Below, in pieces: positions 24,139 to 32,674 of a stretch of DNA of 42,656 nt (position 1 is the stretch's first letter; each line of letters starts with the position of its first letter). Origin of the DNA: CABRXV01 sp900754955. GTDB lineage: Bacteria; Actinomycetota; Coriobacteriia; Coriobacteriales; Eggerthellaceae. The stretch lies in contig CABRXV010000009.1 in the NCBI GenBank assembly GCA_902475005.1, positions 1-42,656 of the forward strand. The letters are read 5' to 3'. A model generated the notes under the pieces. It saw only the letters and a list, made by a program, of their open reading frames with translations, did no database searches and had not been told where the DNA came from. The position numbers and the translations under genes were made by a program.

Positions 24139-26157
24139 ATGTACATGCATTGGTCAGAGGTAATCGCTGAGAAGATCATTGAGGCCAGGCCCGATAAGGA
24201 AGAGTACGTGTGCGCTGCCGGCATCAGCCCGTCGGGCTCGGTGCACATCGGCAACTTCCGCGATGTGGCAACCGCGCTGTTCGTGTCGCGCGCGCTCGCC
24301 GCGAAGGGCAAGAAGGTGCGCCTCCTGTTCTCGTGGGACGACTTCGACCGCTTCCGCAAGGTGCCGAAGAACGTGGCTGCCGTGCGCGACGACATGGAGC
24401 AGTACATCGGCTTCCCGTACTCCGACGTGCCCGACCCGTTCGGCTGCTGCGAGAGCTACGCGGCGCACTTCGAAAAGGAGTTCACCGACGCCATCGAGAA
24501 GTTCGGCATCACGCTCGACTATCGCCATCAGTCCGAGATGTACCGCTCCGGCGCCTACGCCGACAGCATCATCGAGGCGCTCGGCAAGCGCGGCGAGATC
24601 TTCGACATCCTCGAGTCCTTCCGCACGCAGGACTCCGAGGAGGGCGCGCGCGACAAATACTACCCGGTGAACATCTACTGCCCCCAGTGCAAGCGCGACA
24701 CCACCACCATCACGCACCTTTCCGATGACTGCACGTGCGCCGACTACGAGTGCACCTGCGGCTACCATGGCTCCATCGACTTCCGCACCGACTTCAACTG
24801 CAAGATGCCGTGGAAGGTCGACTGGCCGATGCGCTGGCGCCACGAGGGCGTCGACTTCGAGCCGGGCGGCAAAGACCACGCGAGCCCGGGTGGCAGCTAC
24901 GACACTTCGAAGGTGATCTCCCGCAAGATCTTCGGCTATGAGCCGCCGTTCTTCCAGGGCTACGAGTTCATCGGCATCAAGGGCGCCACGGGCAAGATGT
25001 CGAGCTCGTCGGGCCTCAACCTCACGCCGGCGTTCCTGCTCAACCTGTACCAGCCTGAGGTGATCCTCTGGCTCTACGCTAAAACCGACCCCATGAAGGC
25101 GTTCGATTTCTGCTTCGACGACGGCATTCTGCGCCAGTACTCCACGTTCGACCGCATGCTCGCCCAGAAGGGCACCGACAAGCAGACCGAGAACGACCGC
25201 GTCGTCATGGAATACGCCGAGATTCCCGGGCGCGAGGTCATTCCCGTTCCCATGAGCGATCTCGTGCAGTTCGGCTCCATCGTGAACTTCGACGAGGAGC
25301 TGCTTGAGGAGATCATGCGCCGCACGGGCCGCTCCTACACGCGCGCCGATTTCGGCGAGCGCCTCGACCGCGCCCGCTTCTGGCTCGAGCAGTGCGATCC
25401 CGCGAGCATGTACCGCCTGCGCACCAATCGCAACTGGGTGTACTACAGCCGCCTGACCGACGCGGAGAAGCGCGAGGTGGCGAGCCTCTTCGAGAAGCTC
25501 GGCGCATTCGACGGCTCCCTCGACGACCTGCAAAACCTGCTCTACGACATTCCGAAGGAGTTCTGCGAGCCCGAGGTGCTCGAGAACGCGAAGGCGCTCA
25601 AGAACGTTCAGACGACGTTCTTCAAGAACGTGTACAACCTGCTGCTCGACCGCGACCGCGGCCCGCGCCTGTACCTGTTCCTCGCCGCGTTCGACAAGGA
25701 GCGCTACATCAACCTGCTCGACTTCTCCGCAGCCATCACGCCCGACGAGGTCGCCTCCGCCGTTCAGTTCGGCCGCGACCAGCTCGCCGCCGAGATCGAA
25801 GCCGAGAAGGCGGCCGCCGAGGCCGAGACGCATGCCAGTATCGAGGACTTCCAAAAGCTCGGCCTTGCCGTGAACGAGGTCGTGAAGGTGGAGGACATCG
25901 CCGGTTCCAAGAACTGCTACAAGATCACGTGCCGCAGCTCGAAGGGCAAGCGCGTCATCGTGTCGTCGGCGAAGGACCGCTACACGCCGCAGGACCTGCT
26001 CAAGAAGAAGATCATCGTGGTGGAGAACCTCAAGCCCCATGAGATCTGCGGCGTGGAGAGCCAGGGCATGCTGCTCGCCGCGAAGTACGGCAAGGCGGCG
26101 AACTACCGCATCATCTTCGTGGACGAAGATGTGCCGGCGGGCGCTCAGGTGTTCTAA
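24139..26157 (+). CDS. lysS: Class I lysyl-tRNA synthetase with C-terminal Trbp111-like tRNA-binding domain
   Basis: This 672-residue enzyme charges tRNA-Lys. It is the class I (archaeal/spirochaete) form, not the class II LysRS of most bacteria: the HIGH-type motif is GISPSGSVHIGN near residue 30 and the KMSKS-type motif is KMSSSSG. A Cys-rich insertion (CPQCKR, then CTCADYECTCGYHG) probably binds zinc. After a helical anticodon region and a Glu/Ala-rich linker, residues ~565-672 form an EMAPII/Trbp111-like OB fold (KVEDIAGSKNCYKITC, then LKPHEICGVESQGMLLAA), as at the end of many MetRS proteins. Canonical class I LysRS is about 500-550 residues, so this is an extension. The start could be 24139 or 24145; neither has a strong ribosome-binding site. 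Confidence 0.93.
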   Translation: MYMHWSEVIAEKIIEARPDKEEYVCAAGISPSGSVHIGNFRDVATALFVSRALAAKGKKVRLLFSWDDFDRFRKVPKNVAAVRDDMEQYIGFPYSDVPDPFGCCESYAAHFEKEFTDAIEKFGITLDYRHQSEMYRSGAYADSIIEALGKRGEIFDILESFRTQDSEEGARDKYYPVNIYCPQCKRDTTTITHLSDDCTCADYECTCGYHGSIDFRTDFNCKMPWKVDWPMRWRHEGVDFEPGGKDHASPGGSYDTSKVISRKIFGYEPPFFQGYEFIGIKGATGKMSSSSGLNLTPAFLLNLYQPEVILWLYAKTDPMKAFDFCFDDGILRQYSTFDRMLAQKGTDKQTENDRVVMEYAEIPGREVIPVPMSDLVQFGSIVNFDEELLEEIMRRTGRSYTRADFGERLDRARFWLEQCDPASMYRLRTNRNWVYYSRLTDAEKREVASLFEKLGAFDGSLDDLQNLLYDIPKEFCEPEVLENAKALKNVQTTFFKNVYNLLLDRDRGPRLYLFLAAFDKERYINLLDFSAAITPDEVASAVQFGRDQLAAEIEAEKAAAEAETHASIEDFQKLGLAVNEVVKVEDIAGSKNCYKITCRSSKGKRVIVSSAKDRYTPQDLLKKKIIVVENLKPHEICGVESQGMLLAAKYGKAANYRIIFVDEDVPAGAQVF

Positions 26158-26192
26158 ACCGGGCGCAGCACCGCAGCGCGCCAGCAAACGAA

Positions 26193-26229
26193 GCGGGCCC
26201 GATGCCGACGAGCATCGGGCCCGCTTTTT
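26193..26229 (+). terminator. Intrinsic terminator of lysS
   Basis: A 13-bp stem GCGGGCCCGATGC/GCATCGGGCCCGC with a 6-base loop, then TTTTT. Confidence 0.92.
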
Positions 26230-26299
26230 CATGCGCGGCAAAGCGGGCGTCTGAGCTCGGCGCCCCGGAGGTTTCGCGCTTCGCCTGCGGCCTGCGTCC

Positions 26300-27541
26300 T
26301 TACAGCTCGGCAAGCGTCGTGCGCAGGCGCACGAGCTGTGCGAGCGGTTCGAGATGGGAGCGCTCGTCCTCGGCAAGCCCCGCCTCGGCGATCGCCACGA
26401 GCTCGTCGGCCATCGCAGCGGCAGAGCGGCCGTACACGGCGCCCTCGTAGCCGCGCTCCATGAGCGACAGCTTCGCGTCCTCGATCATCTGCTCGGTGAT
26501 GCCCGCGAACAGTCTGTCGAGCGCGCTCAAGCTTTCCTCGCAGTAGAACAGGCCCTTGATGAGCGCAGCATAGGCGATGGCGTACGGCACGGGCATCGCG
26601 TCGGCGGGGCGAATCTCGATGTAGGTTTTGAGGCGCACGTCGCAGAAGTTCATCGACAGCGCGTGCTCGACGTCGCGCTTGCTCATGGGGCGCGTGGCGT
26701 AGATCTCGCCGAACGTGCGCGCGTCCGCCACCCACGTGCCATCTGGGCCGGGCACGAGGATGGCGGGCGTGTCGAGGATGTACGCGGCGTAGTCGGCGAG
26801 CGTGAACGACGGATCCATCACGCCCGGAACCACGCCGCAGCGATCGGGGTCGCAGTGCTGCCAGATCTCGGTGCGCACCATGCGATGCGTGCGTGGGGCT
26901 CCCTCGAAGGTGGGTGCGTTATCGCACATGAGCGAGATGATCGGCACGGCGGCGAACGCGAGGCGCAGTTTGCGCAGGCAGTCGTCGACCGAGCTATAGT
27001 CGATCGACACTTGCGTGGAGGCGCTGCCGCGCATCATGCACACGCCGAAGGGGGAGATGGCCCCCAGGTAGGCGTTCATGAGCTCGTAGCGGCGTTTGGG
27101 GATGAGCTCGAGGTCGGCCGCCTTCGAGCTGGGGTGGTAGCCCGTTGCGAGTGCCTTTATGCCGAAGGGCGCAAGGCGCGCGCCGAGCTCGCGCTCGAAG
27201 GCGTCGAAGCAGCGGCGTGCGTCGTCGAGCGTGGCGAAGGGGCCGGCGGAGAGCTCCACCTGCGAGGCCGGCTCGATGGTGACCGCGCTGCCTGCGCGTG
27301 CCACGCCGAGGATGTCGCCCTCTTCATCGTAGGTGGCCACGGGGTAGACGTCTTTCAGATCCTCGAGAAGCCAGCGCACGCCGTGCGGCTCGCTGTACGA
27401 TACGGGGCTGCCGTCGGCGTGAACGAGCGTGTGCTCGAGCTCGACGCCGAGACGCTGCGAGCAGCGCTCCACGCCGCTCTCGAAAAAGGACACGATGGCC
27501 CGGATGTTCTCTTCGCGAACCGCCTGCTCGGTTGTGGTCAT
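26300..27541 (-). CDS. Glutamate-cysteine ligase, GCS2 family
   Basis: This 413-residue ATP-dependent ligase is predicted to join glutamate and cysteine through the gamma-carboxyl group, the first step of glutathione or ergothioneine-type thiol synthesis. Family signatures visible are GVELEH near the N-terminus, SQVELSAGP, PKRRYELMNAYL, the substrate loop MRGSASTQVSIDY and YIEIRPAD. This is the plant/actinobacterial GCS2 (EgtA/GshA-like) group. No glutathione synthetase or EgtB-D gene is nearby, so gamma-glutamylcysteine could be the end product. The start has AGGAG seven bases upstream. It is divergent from the arginine operon across a 381-bp leader region. Confidence 0.85.
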   Translation of the reverse strand: MTTTEQAVREENIRAIVSFFESGVERCSQRLGVELEHTLVHADGSPVSYSEPHGVRWLLEDLKDVYPVATYDEEGDILGVARAGSAVTIEPASQVELSAGPFATLDDARRCFDAFERELGARLAPFGIKALATGYHPSSKAADLELIPKRRYELMNAYLGAISPFGVCMMRGSASTQVSIDYSSVDDCLRKLRLAFAAVPIISLMCDNAPTFEGAPRTHRMVRTEIWQHCDPDRCGVVPGVMDPSFTLADYAAYILDTPAILVPGPDGTWVADARTFGEIYATRPMSKRDVEHALSMNFCDVRLKTYIEIRPADAMPVPYAIAYAALIKGLFYCEESLSALDRLFAGITEQMIEDAKLSLMERGYEGAVYGRSAAAMADELVAIAEAGLAEDERSHLEPLAQLVRLRTTLAEL

Positions 27542-27637
27542 GGTTTTGCTCCTGTAACAGACCTGTAAACTTGCGGAATTGTGATCGAAGCCTACAGGAA
27601 CTTGTGTAAAATACCGATGTTCGCGCTCATGGTAGCA

Positions 27638-27659
27638 CGGTTGCCCCAGGGGGGAACCG
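27638..27659 (+). promoter_or_regulatory. Hairpin upstream of the arg leader ORF
   Basis: CGGTT-g-CCCC (27638-27647) pairs with GGGGAACCG (27651-27659), giving nine base pairs with one bulged G and an AGG loop. It lies about 26 bp before the leader ORF ribosome-binding site. Confidence 0.4.
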
Positions 27660-27696
27660 CAATGGGCGCCATGGTACCGAAAACGAGGATAAGATA

Positions 27697-27789
27697 GTGG
27701 AACTCAGCATCAAAGCCCATATCTTCACCATCGCCGCCGCGATGGATCCTCGACGACGTCCTCGGCGCGACAGCCTGCTGAGGCGCTAG
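27697..27789 (+). CDS. Arg-rich leader peptide upstream of argC
   Basis: A 30-codon ORF starts with GTG, with GAGG eight bases upstream (27685-27688). Its second half encodes PRRRPRRDSLLRR then stop: seven Arg in the last 13 codons, using CGA, CGA, CGT, CGG, CGC, AGG, CGC, which includes codons usually rare. It lies about 130 bp before argC. This is the architecture of amino-acid leader peptides in which ribosome stalling at scarce cognate codons changes downstream RNA folding. Downstream, GCAGA (27821-27825) can pair with TCTGC (27798-27802) or, via CAGA, with TCTG (27811-27814) inside a GCCAG/CTGGC stem (27806-27836). The T-run after that stem is weak, so the exact mechanism is open. The peptide itself probably has no function. 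Confidence 0.65.
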   Translation: MELSIKAHIFTIAAAMDPRRRPRRDSLLRR

Positions 27790-27892
27790 CATCCGCGTCT
27801 GCGATGCCAGTCTGTCCGTTGCAGATTGCTCCTGGCTGTTTCGCGCATTTCATTTCTCACACTCCGCTCAGGCGACGTTGCTTCGCCGCGAT

Positions 27893-27914
27893 TCGTTGTA
27901 TTCGAATGAAACGA
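27893..27914 (+). promoter_or_regulatory. Imperfect palindrome just before argC
   Basis: Left arm TCGTTGTATTC and right arm GAATGAAACGA match at 9 of 11 positions around a central ATTCGAAT. The right arm touches the argC ribosome-binding site (GAGGA, 27913-27917). It could be an ArgR-type operator, or an RNA hairpin that controls argC translation. Confidence 0.4.
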
Positions 27915-27922
27915 GGACTCCC

Positions 27923-28990
27923 ATGACCTATCGGGCTGCCGTTGTCGGCGCAGCCGGCTTCGCAGGTGTCGAACTCACGCGCCTGCTCATCTCCCATCCC
28001 GCCTTCGAGCTTGCGGCGGTCACGTCCGACGCGCTCGCGGGCAAACCCCTCGCCGCCGCATACCCTGCCTTCTCAGGCGTAACCGACCTGTGCTTCGAAG
28101 CGAACGACGAGGCCGACCTCGCCTCGTGCGACGTGGTGTTTCTCGCCGTGCCCCACACGGCGGCGCTGCATCGGGCGCCCGAGCTGCTCAAACGCGGCGT
28201 CACGGTGATCGATCTGTCCGCCGACTTCCGCTTGAAAGACCCCGCCGTCTACGAGGAGTGGTACAAGACGCCGCATACCGCGCCCGAGCTGCTTGAGAAG
28301 GCGGCGTTCGGCCTGCCCGAGCTCATGCGCGACGAGCTTGCGCGCGTATCTGCCGCCCACGCTGCCGGCGAGGCGGTGCTCGTGGGGTGCGCGGGGTGCT
28401 ATCCCACGGCCACGTCGCTCGCGGCGGCGCCGGCGCTTGCCGCCGGGCTCGTGAGCGCGGAAGCGCCGATCGTCGTCGACGCCATCTCGGGCGTGACGGG
28501 CGCAGGCAAGAAAGCCACCGAGCGCACGCACTTCTGCTTCGCCAACGAGAACCTTGAGGCGTACGGCGTCGGCACGCACCGACACACGCCCGAGATCGAG
28601 CAGATCCTCGGCATCGAGGGGCGCCTCGTGTTCACGCCGCATCTCGCGCCGCTGAACCGCGGTCTGCTCTCCACCGTCAACCTGCCGCTTGCCGCCGATG
28701 CTGCGCTGCCGAAGGCGGAGGAGCTCGTCGCGCTCTACGAGCGGTCCTACGCCGAAGCCCCGCTCGTGAGCGTGCTGCCTGCGGGTTCGATGCCCAAGAC
28801 CTCGTCGGTGGCGGGAACCTGCCGCGCGCAGATCGGCGTTGCGGTGCACGAGCGCGCCCGCATGATCATCGCCGTGGGCGCGATCGACAATTTGGGCAAG
28901 GGCGCGGCAGGCCAGGCCCTGCAGTGCGCCAACATCGTGTTCGGTCTTCCGGAGCAGACGGGTCTCGAGCTCGTCGCCATGCCGGTGTAA
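27923..28990 (+). CDS. argC: N-acetyl-gamma-glutamyl-phosphate reductase
   Basis: This 355-residue NADPH-dependent enzyme reduces N-acetylglutamyl phosphate to the semialdehyde, the third step of arginine synthesis. Visible are the nucleotide motif GAAGFAGVEL at the N-terminus, DLSADFR, the catalytic Cys159 in GCAGCYPTA, the GVTGAGKKATERTHF segment and HRHTPEIEQ. The start has GAGGA nearby. First structural gene of argCJBD. Confidence 0.97.
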   Translation: MTYRAAVVGAAGFAGVELTRLLISHPAFELAAVTSDALAGKPLAAAYPAFSGVTDLCFEANDEADLASCDVVFLAVPHTAALHRAPELLKRGVTVIDLSADFRLKDPAVYEEWYKTPHTAPELLEKAAFGLPELMRDELARVSAAHAAGEAVLVGCAGCYPTATSLAAAPALAAGLVSAEAPIVVDAISGVTGAGKKATERTHFCFANENLEAYGVGTHRHTPEIEQILGIEGRLVFTPHLAPLNRGLLSTVNLPLAADAALPKAEELVALYERSYAEAPLVSVLPAGSMPKTSSVAGTCRAQIGVAVHERARMIIAVGAIDNLGKGAAGQALQCANIVFGLPEQTGLELVAMPV

Positions 28991-29010
28991 ACGAGGCAAG
29001 GAGTTCCACC

Positions 29011-30303
29011 ATGAGCATTACCTCCGATCCGTTCGCCTCCCGCATGGGGTGCGCCTTCGTGGAGGACGGCGGCGTCACGAGCGCGCGCGGCTTCTCCGCA
29101 GCGGGCATCCACGCGGGCTTCCGCGAGGATCCCGAGCGTCTCGACATGGCGCTCGTCGTCGCCGACGAACCCGCAGCGGCTGCCGGCGTGTTCACCCAGA
29201 ACGTGTTCTGCGCCGCGCCGGTTCAAATCTCGCGCGATCATTTGAACGACGGCGGCCCCGGCGCACCGCGTTACGGCTGCGCCCGCGCGGTCATCGTGAA
29301 CTCGGGCATCGCGAACGCGGCGACGGGCGAGCCCGGCCGCGAGGCGGCCCGCACCACGGCGGTCCTCGTCGCCGACGCCGTGGGCTGCACCGAAGACGAG
29401 GTACTCGTCGCCTCGACGGGCGTCATCGGCGTGCAGCTCGACCTCGGCCCGTTCAGGACGGGCATCCCCGCGGCGCTCGCGGCTGCTACGCCTGCAGGCG
29501 GCGCTTCGGCGGCGCGCGCCATCATGACCACCGACACGCATCCGAAGGAGTGCGCCGTCACGTTCGCGGGCGACGAGATCGGCTATCCTGGCATCACGTT
29601 CACCGTGGGCGGCATGGCGAAGGGCTCGGGCATGATCATGCCGAACATGGCCACGATGATCTCCGTGCTCACCACCGACGCCCCCATCGCGGCACCCGAC
29701 CTCGCATCGGCGCTGCGTCGCGCGGTTGACGCGAGCTTCAACAAGGTGACGGTCGATTCCGACACGTCCACCAACGATACCTGCTTCGCGCTCGCGTCGG
29801 GCGCGGCCGCCCCTGCGGGCGCGCGCTTCGCTGCGGGTACGCCGGCGTTTGAGGCGTTCGAGCGGGCGCTGCTCCAGGTGTGCACGGCCCTTGCGCGCGC
29901 CATGGCGGCCGACGGCGAGGGAGCCACCAAGCTCGTGACCGTCAACGTGCGCGGTGCGGCGAGCGATGCCGACGCCGACGCGGCGGCGCGCACGGTGGCC
30001 AACTCGCCGCTCACCAAAACGGCGATCTACGGCCACGACGCCAACTGGGGTCGCATCGCCGGCGCGCTCGGCCGCTCGGGCGCCCGCTTCGCGCAGGAGA
30101 ACGTCGACATCGACATCATGGGCATGCCCGTGTGCCGCGACGGCCTTGCGCTCGTGTTCGACGAAGACGAAGCGCTGCGCCGCTTCGAGGAGCCCGAGAT
30201 CGTGATCGACGTCGACCTCGGCGCGGGCGACGCGTCCACGACGATCTGGACCTGCGATCTTTCCCACGAGTACGTTACGATCAACGGAGACTACCGCTCA
30301 TGA
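29011..30303 (+). CDS. argJ: Bifunctional glutamate N-acetyltransferase / ornithine acetyltransferase
   Basis: This 430-residue ArgJ transfers acetyl from N-acetylornithine to glutamate, recycling the acetyl group. Autocleavage before Thr215 in KGSGMIMPNMATM would generate the alpha and beta chains, with that Thr as nucleophile. TVNVRGA, the TAIYGHDANWGRI segment and the short C-terminal ITINGDYRS-like end (here VTINGDYRS) are typical. AAGGAG lies ten bases upstream of the start. It makes a separate ArgA or ArgE unnecessary. Confidence 0.96.
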   Translation: MSITSDPFASRMGCAFVEDGGVTSARGFSAAGIHAGFREDPERLDMALVVADEPAAAAGVFTQNVFCAAPVQISRDHLNDGGPGAPRYGCARAVIVNSGIANAATGEPGREAARTTAVLVADAVGCTEDEVLVASTGVIGVQLDLGPFRTGIPAALAAATPAGGASAARAIMTTDTHPKECAVTFAGDEIGYPGITFTVGGMAKGSGMIMPNMATMISVLTTDAPIAAPDLASALRRAVDASFNKVTVDSDTSTNDTCFALASGAAAPAGARFAAGTPAFEAFERALLQVCTALARAMAADGEGATKLVTVNVRGAASDADADAAARTVANSPLTKTAIYGHDANWGRIAGALGRSGARFAQENVDIDIMGMPVCRDGLALVFDEDEALRRFEEPEIVIDVDLGAGDASTTIWTCDLSHEYVTINGDYRS

Positions 30304-31268
30304 ACTACGACAAGGAAACGCGCCCCTTCGGCGTCAGCGGCATCACCGGCGAGGTGCTCGCCGAGGCGATGCCGTGGATCAAGAACATCACGGGAAAGAC
30401 CATCGTCATCAAGTACGGCGGTTCCGCCATGGAGAACGCCCAGCTGCGCGCCGACGTCATGGCCGATATCGTCCTGCTCAAGATCATCGGCGTGAACCCG
30501 ATCATCGTGCACGGTGGTGGCAAAGCCATTACGGCGGCCATGAACCGCTTCGGCTTGCCGGTCGAGTGGGTCGACGGGCAGCGCGTCACGAACGACGAGG
30601 CGATGGAAATCGTGCGCATGGTGCTCGCGGGCAAGGTCAACCAGGAGCTCGTCGAGGCCATGAACGTCCACGGCAACCTGGCGGTGGGCATCGCCGGCTC
30701 CGACGGCGGTACCATCATCGCCGAGCAGGCCGACCCGCGCCTCGGGCGCGTGGGGCGCGTCGTGCGCATCAACACCCAGCTGCTTGAGGACCTCGTGCAT
30801 GCCGACTACATTCCGGTGCTCGCCACCGTAGGCATCGGCGAGGAACCCACACGCGGCTTCTTCAACGTGAATGCCGACGTGGTGGCGGGGCATGTGGCTG
30901 CGGCCATCGGCGCGCACAAGGTGGTGTTCCTCTCCGACGTAGACGGTCTCTACGAGAACTTCGACGACAAGGACACGCTCATCTCCAACATGACGCTGCC
31001 CGAGGCGCGGCGCATGATCGAGGAGAAGAGCATCTCTACTGGCATGATTCCCAAGCTCAGCTCGTGCGTGCGCGCGCTCGAAGCGGGCGTGTACCGCGCG
31101 CACATGCTCAACGGCACCACCCCGCATGCGCTGTTGCTCGAGCTGCTGACCGACAAGGGCATCGGCACTATGATTCGCCCCACCGAGGAAGTGGAGTCGT
31201 TCGAGGCGCAGCCGCTCGGCAACTTCGCCGCCAAGCTCGTTGAGAACCGGGGCAAGAAGCACGACTAG
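30300..31268 (+). CDS. argB: Acetylglutamate kinase
   Basis: This 322-residue amino-acid kinase phosphorylates N-acetylglutamate. Motifs visible are VIKYGGSAM, IIVHGGGKAI, GLPVEWVDGQRVTND, GFFNVNAD, FLSDVDGLY and STGMIPKL. The N-terminal helix before the kinase core (about 30 residues) is the kind found in arginine-inhibited hexameric forms, so end-product inhibition is plausible. The start overlaps the argJ stop (ATGA). Confidence 0.97.
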   Translation: MNYDKETRPFGVSGITGEVLAEAMPWIKNITGKTIVIKYGGSAMENAQLRADVMADIVLLKIIGVNPIIVHGGGKAITAAMNRFGLPVEWVDGQRVTNDEAMEIVRMVLAGKVNQELVEAMNVHGNLAVGIAGSDGGTIIAEQADPRLGRVGRVVRINTQLLEDLVHADYIPVLATVGIGEEPTRGFFNVNADVVAGHVAAAIGAHKVVFLSDVDGLYENFDDKDTLISNMTLPEARRMIEEKSISTGMIPKLSSCVRALEAGVYRAHMLNGTTPHALLLELLTDKGIGTMIRPTEEVESFEAQPLGNFAAKLVENRGKKHD

Positions 31269-31304
31269 GGCGCGCGGGCCGCGCGTCTTCGTAAGGAGGA
31301 CATC

Positions 31305-32546
31305 GTGAGTTACACGGAACAGGTGGCGTTGGAAGACGTCTACGTCATGCACACGTTCGGCCGTAAGCCGGTCGAGTTCGTCGAAGGCGACGGCATGACG
31401 CTCGTCGACAACGAGGGCAAGAAGTACCTCGACTTCCTGAGCGGCATCGGCGTGGTGAGCCTCGGGCACTGCCATCCTGCGGTGGTCAAGGCTGTTGCCG
31501 ACCAGGCCGCGAAGCTCATCCACGTGAGCAACTACTACTACATCGAGCATCGCGGCGAAGTGGCCCGCCTGCTCTCCGACATGCTCAACGCGGAGATTCC
31601 CGAGGCTGAGCGTACGCCGTGGAAGAGCTTCTTCGCGAACTCGGGTGCCGAGGCGAACGAGTGCGCCATCAAGCTCGTGCGTCTTTTCGCACGCCAGCGC
31701 GCCGAGCAGGCGGGGCGTCCCGCCGAGAGCGCGCCGCGCGTCATCGTGACGCTCGAGGGCAGCTTCCACGGGCGTACGCTCTCCACGCTCGCCGCTACCG
31801 CGCAACCCGCGAAGCAGGAGGCGTTCCAGCCGCTGCCCGGCGGCTTCGTCTCCACGCCGATCAACGACGTTGCGGCGCTCGAGCAGCTGTTCGCCGAACG
31901 CGGCGACGAGATCTGCGCGGTCATGCTCGAGTGCATCCAGGGCGAGTCGGGCGTGCATCCCTGTACGGCCGAGTTCCTGCAGGCGGCTCGCCGCCTGACG
32001 GCCGAGCGCGGTGCGCTTCTCGTCTGCGACGAGGTGCAGTGCGGCATCTACCGCACCGGCAAGCCGTTCGGCTTCCAGAACTTCGGCGTCACCCCCGACG
32101 TGGTGACGATCGCCAAGGGCGTGGCCTCGGGCATCCCGGCGGGCGCCTGCGCGGCGCGCGGCGCGGCGGCCGACACCTTCGGCCCGGGCGACCACGGCTC
32201 CACGTTCGGCGGCAGCAACATCGCCATGGCGGCTGCGCGCGCGACGCTCGAGGAGCTTGTCGCGCCGGGCTTCGCCGATCATGTCGCCGAGGTGGGCGCG
32301 TACCTGCGCGGGCGCCTCGCAGAGCTTCCGCACGTGACCGAGGTGCGCGGGCTCGGGCTCATGGTGGCGGTCGACCTCGCCGAGGCGGCGCCGAACGCCA
32401 ACGACGTGGTGCTTGCGGGGCTCGGCGCGGGGCTTGTGCTCAATGCGACGGGCCCGCACACGCTGCGCTTCCTTCCGCCGCTCATTTGTACGAAGGAAGA
32501 TGCCGACGCGCTCATCGAGCGACTTGCGCCGCTCCTGCAGGCGTAG
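31305..32546 (+). CDS. argD: Acetylornithine aminotransferase
   Basis: This 413-residue class III PLP aminotransferase converts the acetylglutamate semialdehyde to N-acetylornithine. The PLP-binding Lys is at about 271 in TIAKGVASGIPAG. FFANSGAEANECAIKL, GSFHGRT, the DEVQCGIYRTGKPF segment and HGSTFGGSN are characteristic. The start is GTG, with AAGGAGGA four to five bases upstream. It is the last gene of the argCJBD run, 36 bp after argB. Confidence 0.95.
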   Translation: MSYTEQVALEDVYVMHTFGRKPVEFVEGDGMTLVDNEGKKYLDFLSGIGVVSLGHCHPAVVKAVADQAAKLIHVSNYYYIEHRGEVARLLSDMLNAEIPEAERTPWKSFFANSGAEANECAIKLVRLFARQRAEQAGRPAESAPRVIVTLEGSFHGRTLSTLAATAQPAKQEAFQPLPGGFVSTPINDVAALEQLFAERGDEICAVMLECIQGESGVHPCTAEFLQAARRLTAERGALLVCDEVQCGIYRTGKPFGFQNFGVTPDVVTIAKGVASGIPAGACAARGAAADTFGPGDHGSTFGGSNIAMAAARATLEELVAPGFADHVAEVGAYLRGRLAELPHVTEVRGLGLMVAVDLAEAAPNANDVVLAGLGAGLVLNATGPHTLRFLPPLICTKEDADALIERLAPLLQA

Positions 32547-32624
32547 CGGCGGGCGGTCGCGCGGCGCGCGCCCTGCATCCGCGGCATTTTATCGGTTTTT
32601 TCACGGCAGGCAGAACGTATGCGC

Positions 32625-32646
32625 TATGATGCGAACGTTCTTTCGC
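32625..32646 (+). promoter_or_regulatory. argG promoter -10 and dyad
   Basis: TATGAT (32625-32630) is followed at once by GCGAA (32631-32635) and TTCGC (32642-32646), an inverted repeat around GAACGTTC at the likely transcription start. This could be an operator. Confidence 0.45.
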
Positions 32647-32674
32647 AATAAGAAGCAAGAAAGGCAAGTTCATC

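Larger units (their letters stand above)
27542..27922. other. 381-bp divergent regulatory region between gshA-like gene and arg operon
   Basis: From left to right it holds a direct repeat CCTGTAA (27551-27557, 27562-27568) near the ligase start, a possible plus-strand -10 TAAAAT (27607-27612), a strong hairpin, an Arg-rich leader ORF, competing short inverted repeats, and a 22-bp imperfect palindrome just before argC. No larger gene is present. Confidence 0.6.
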
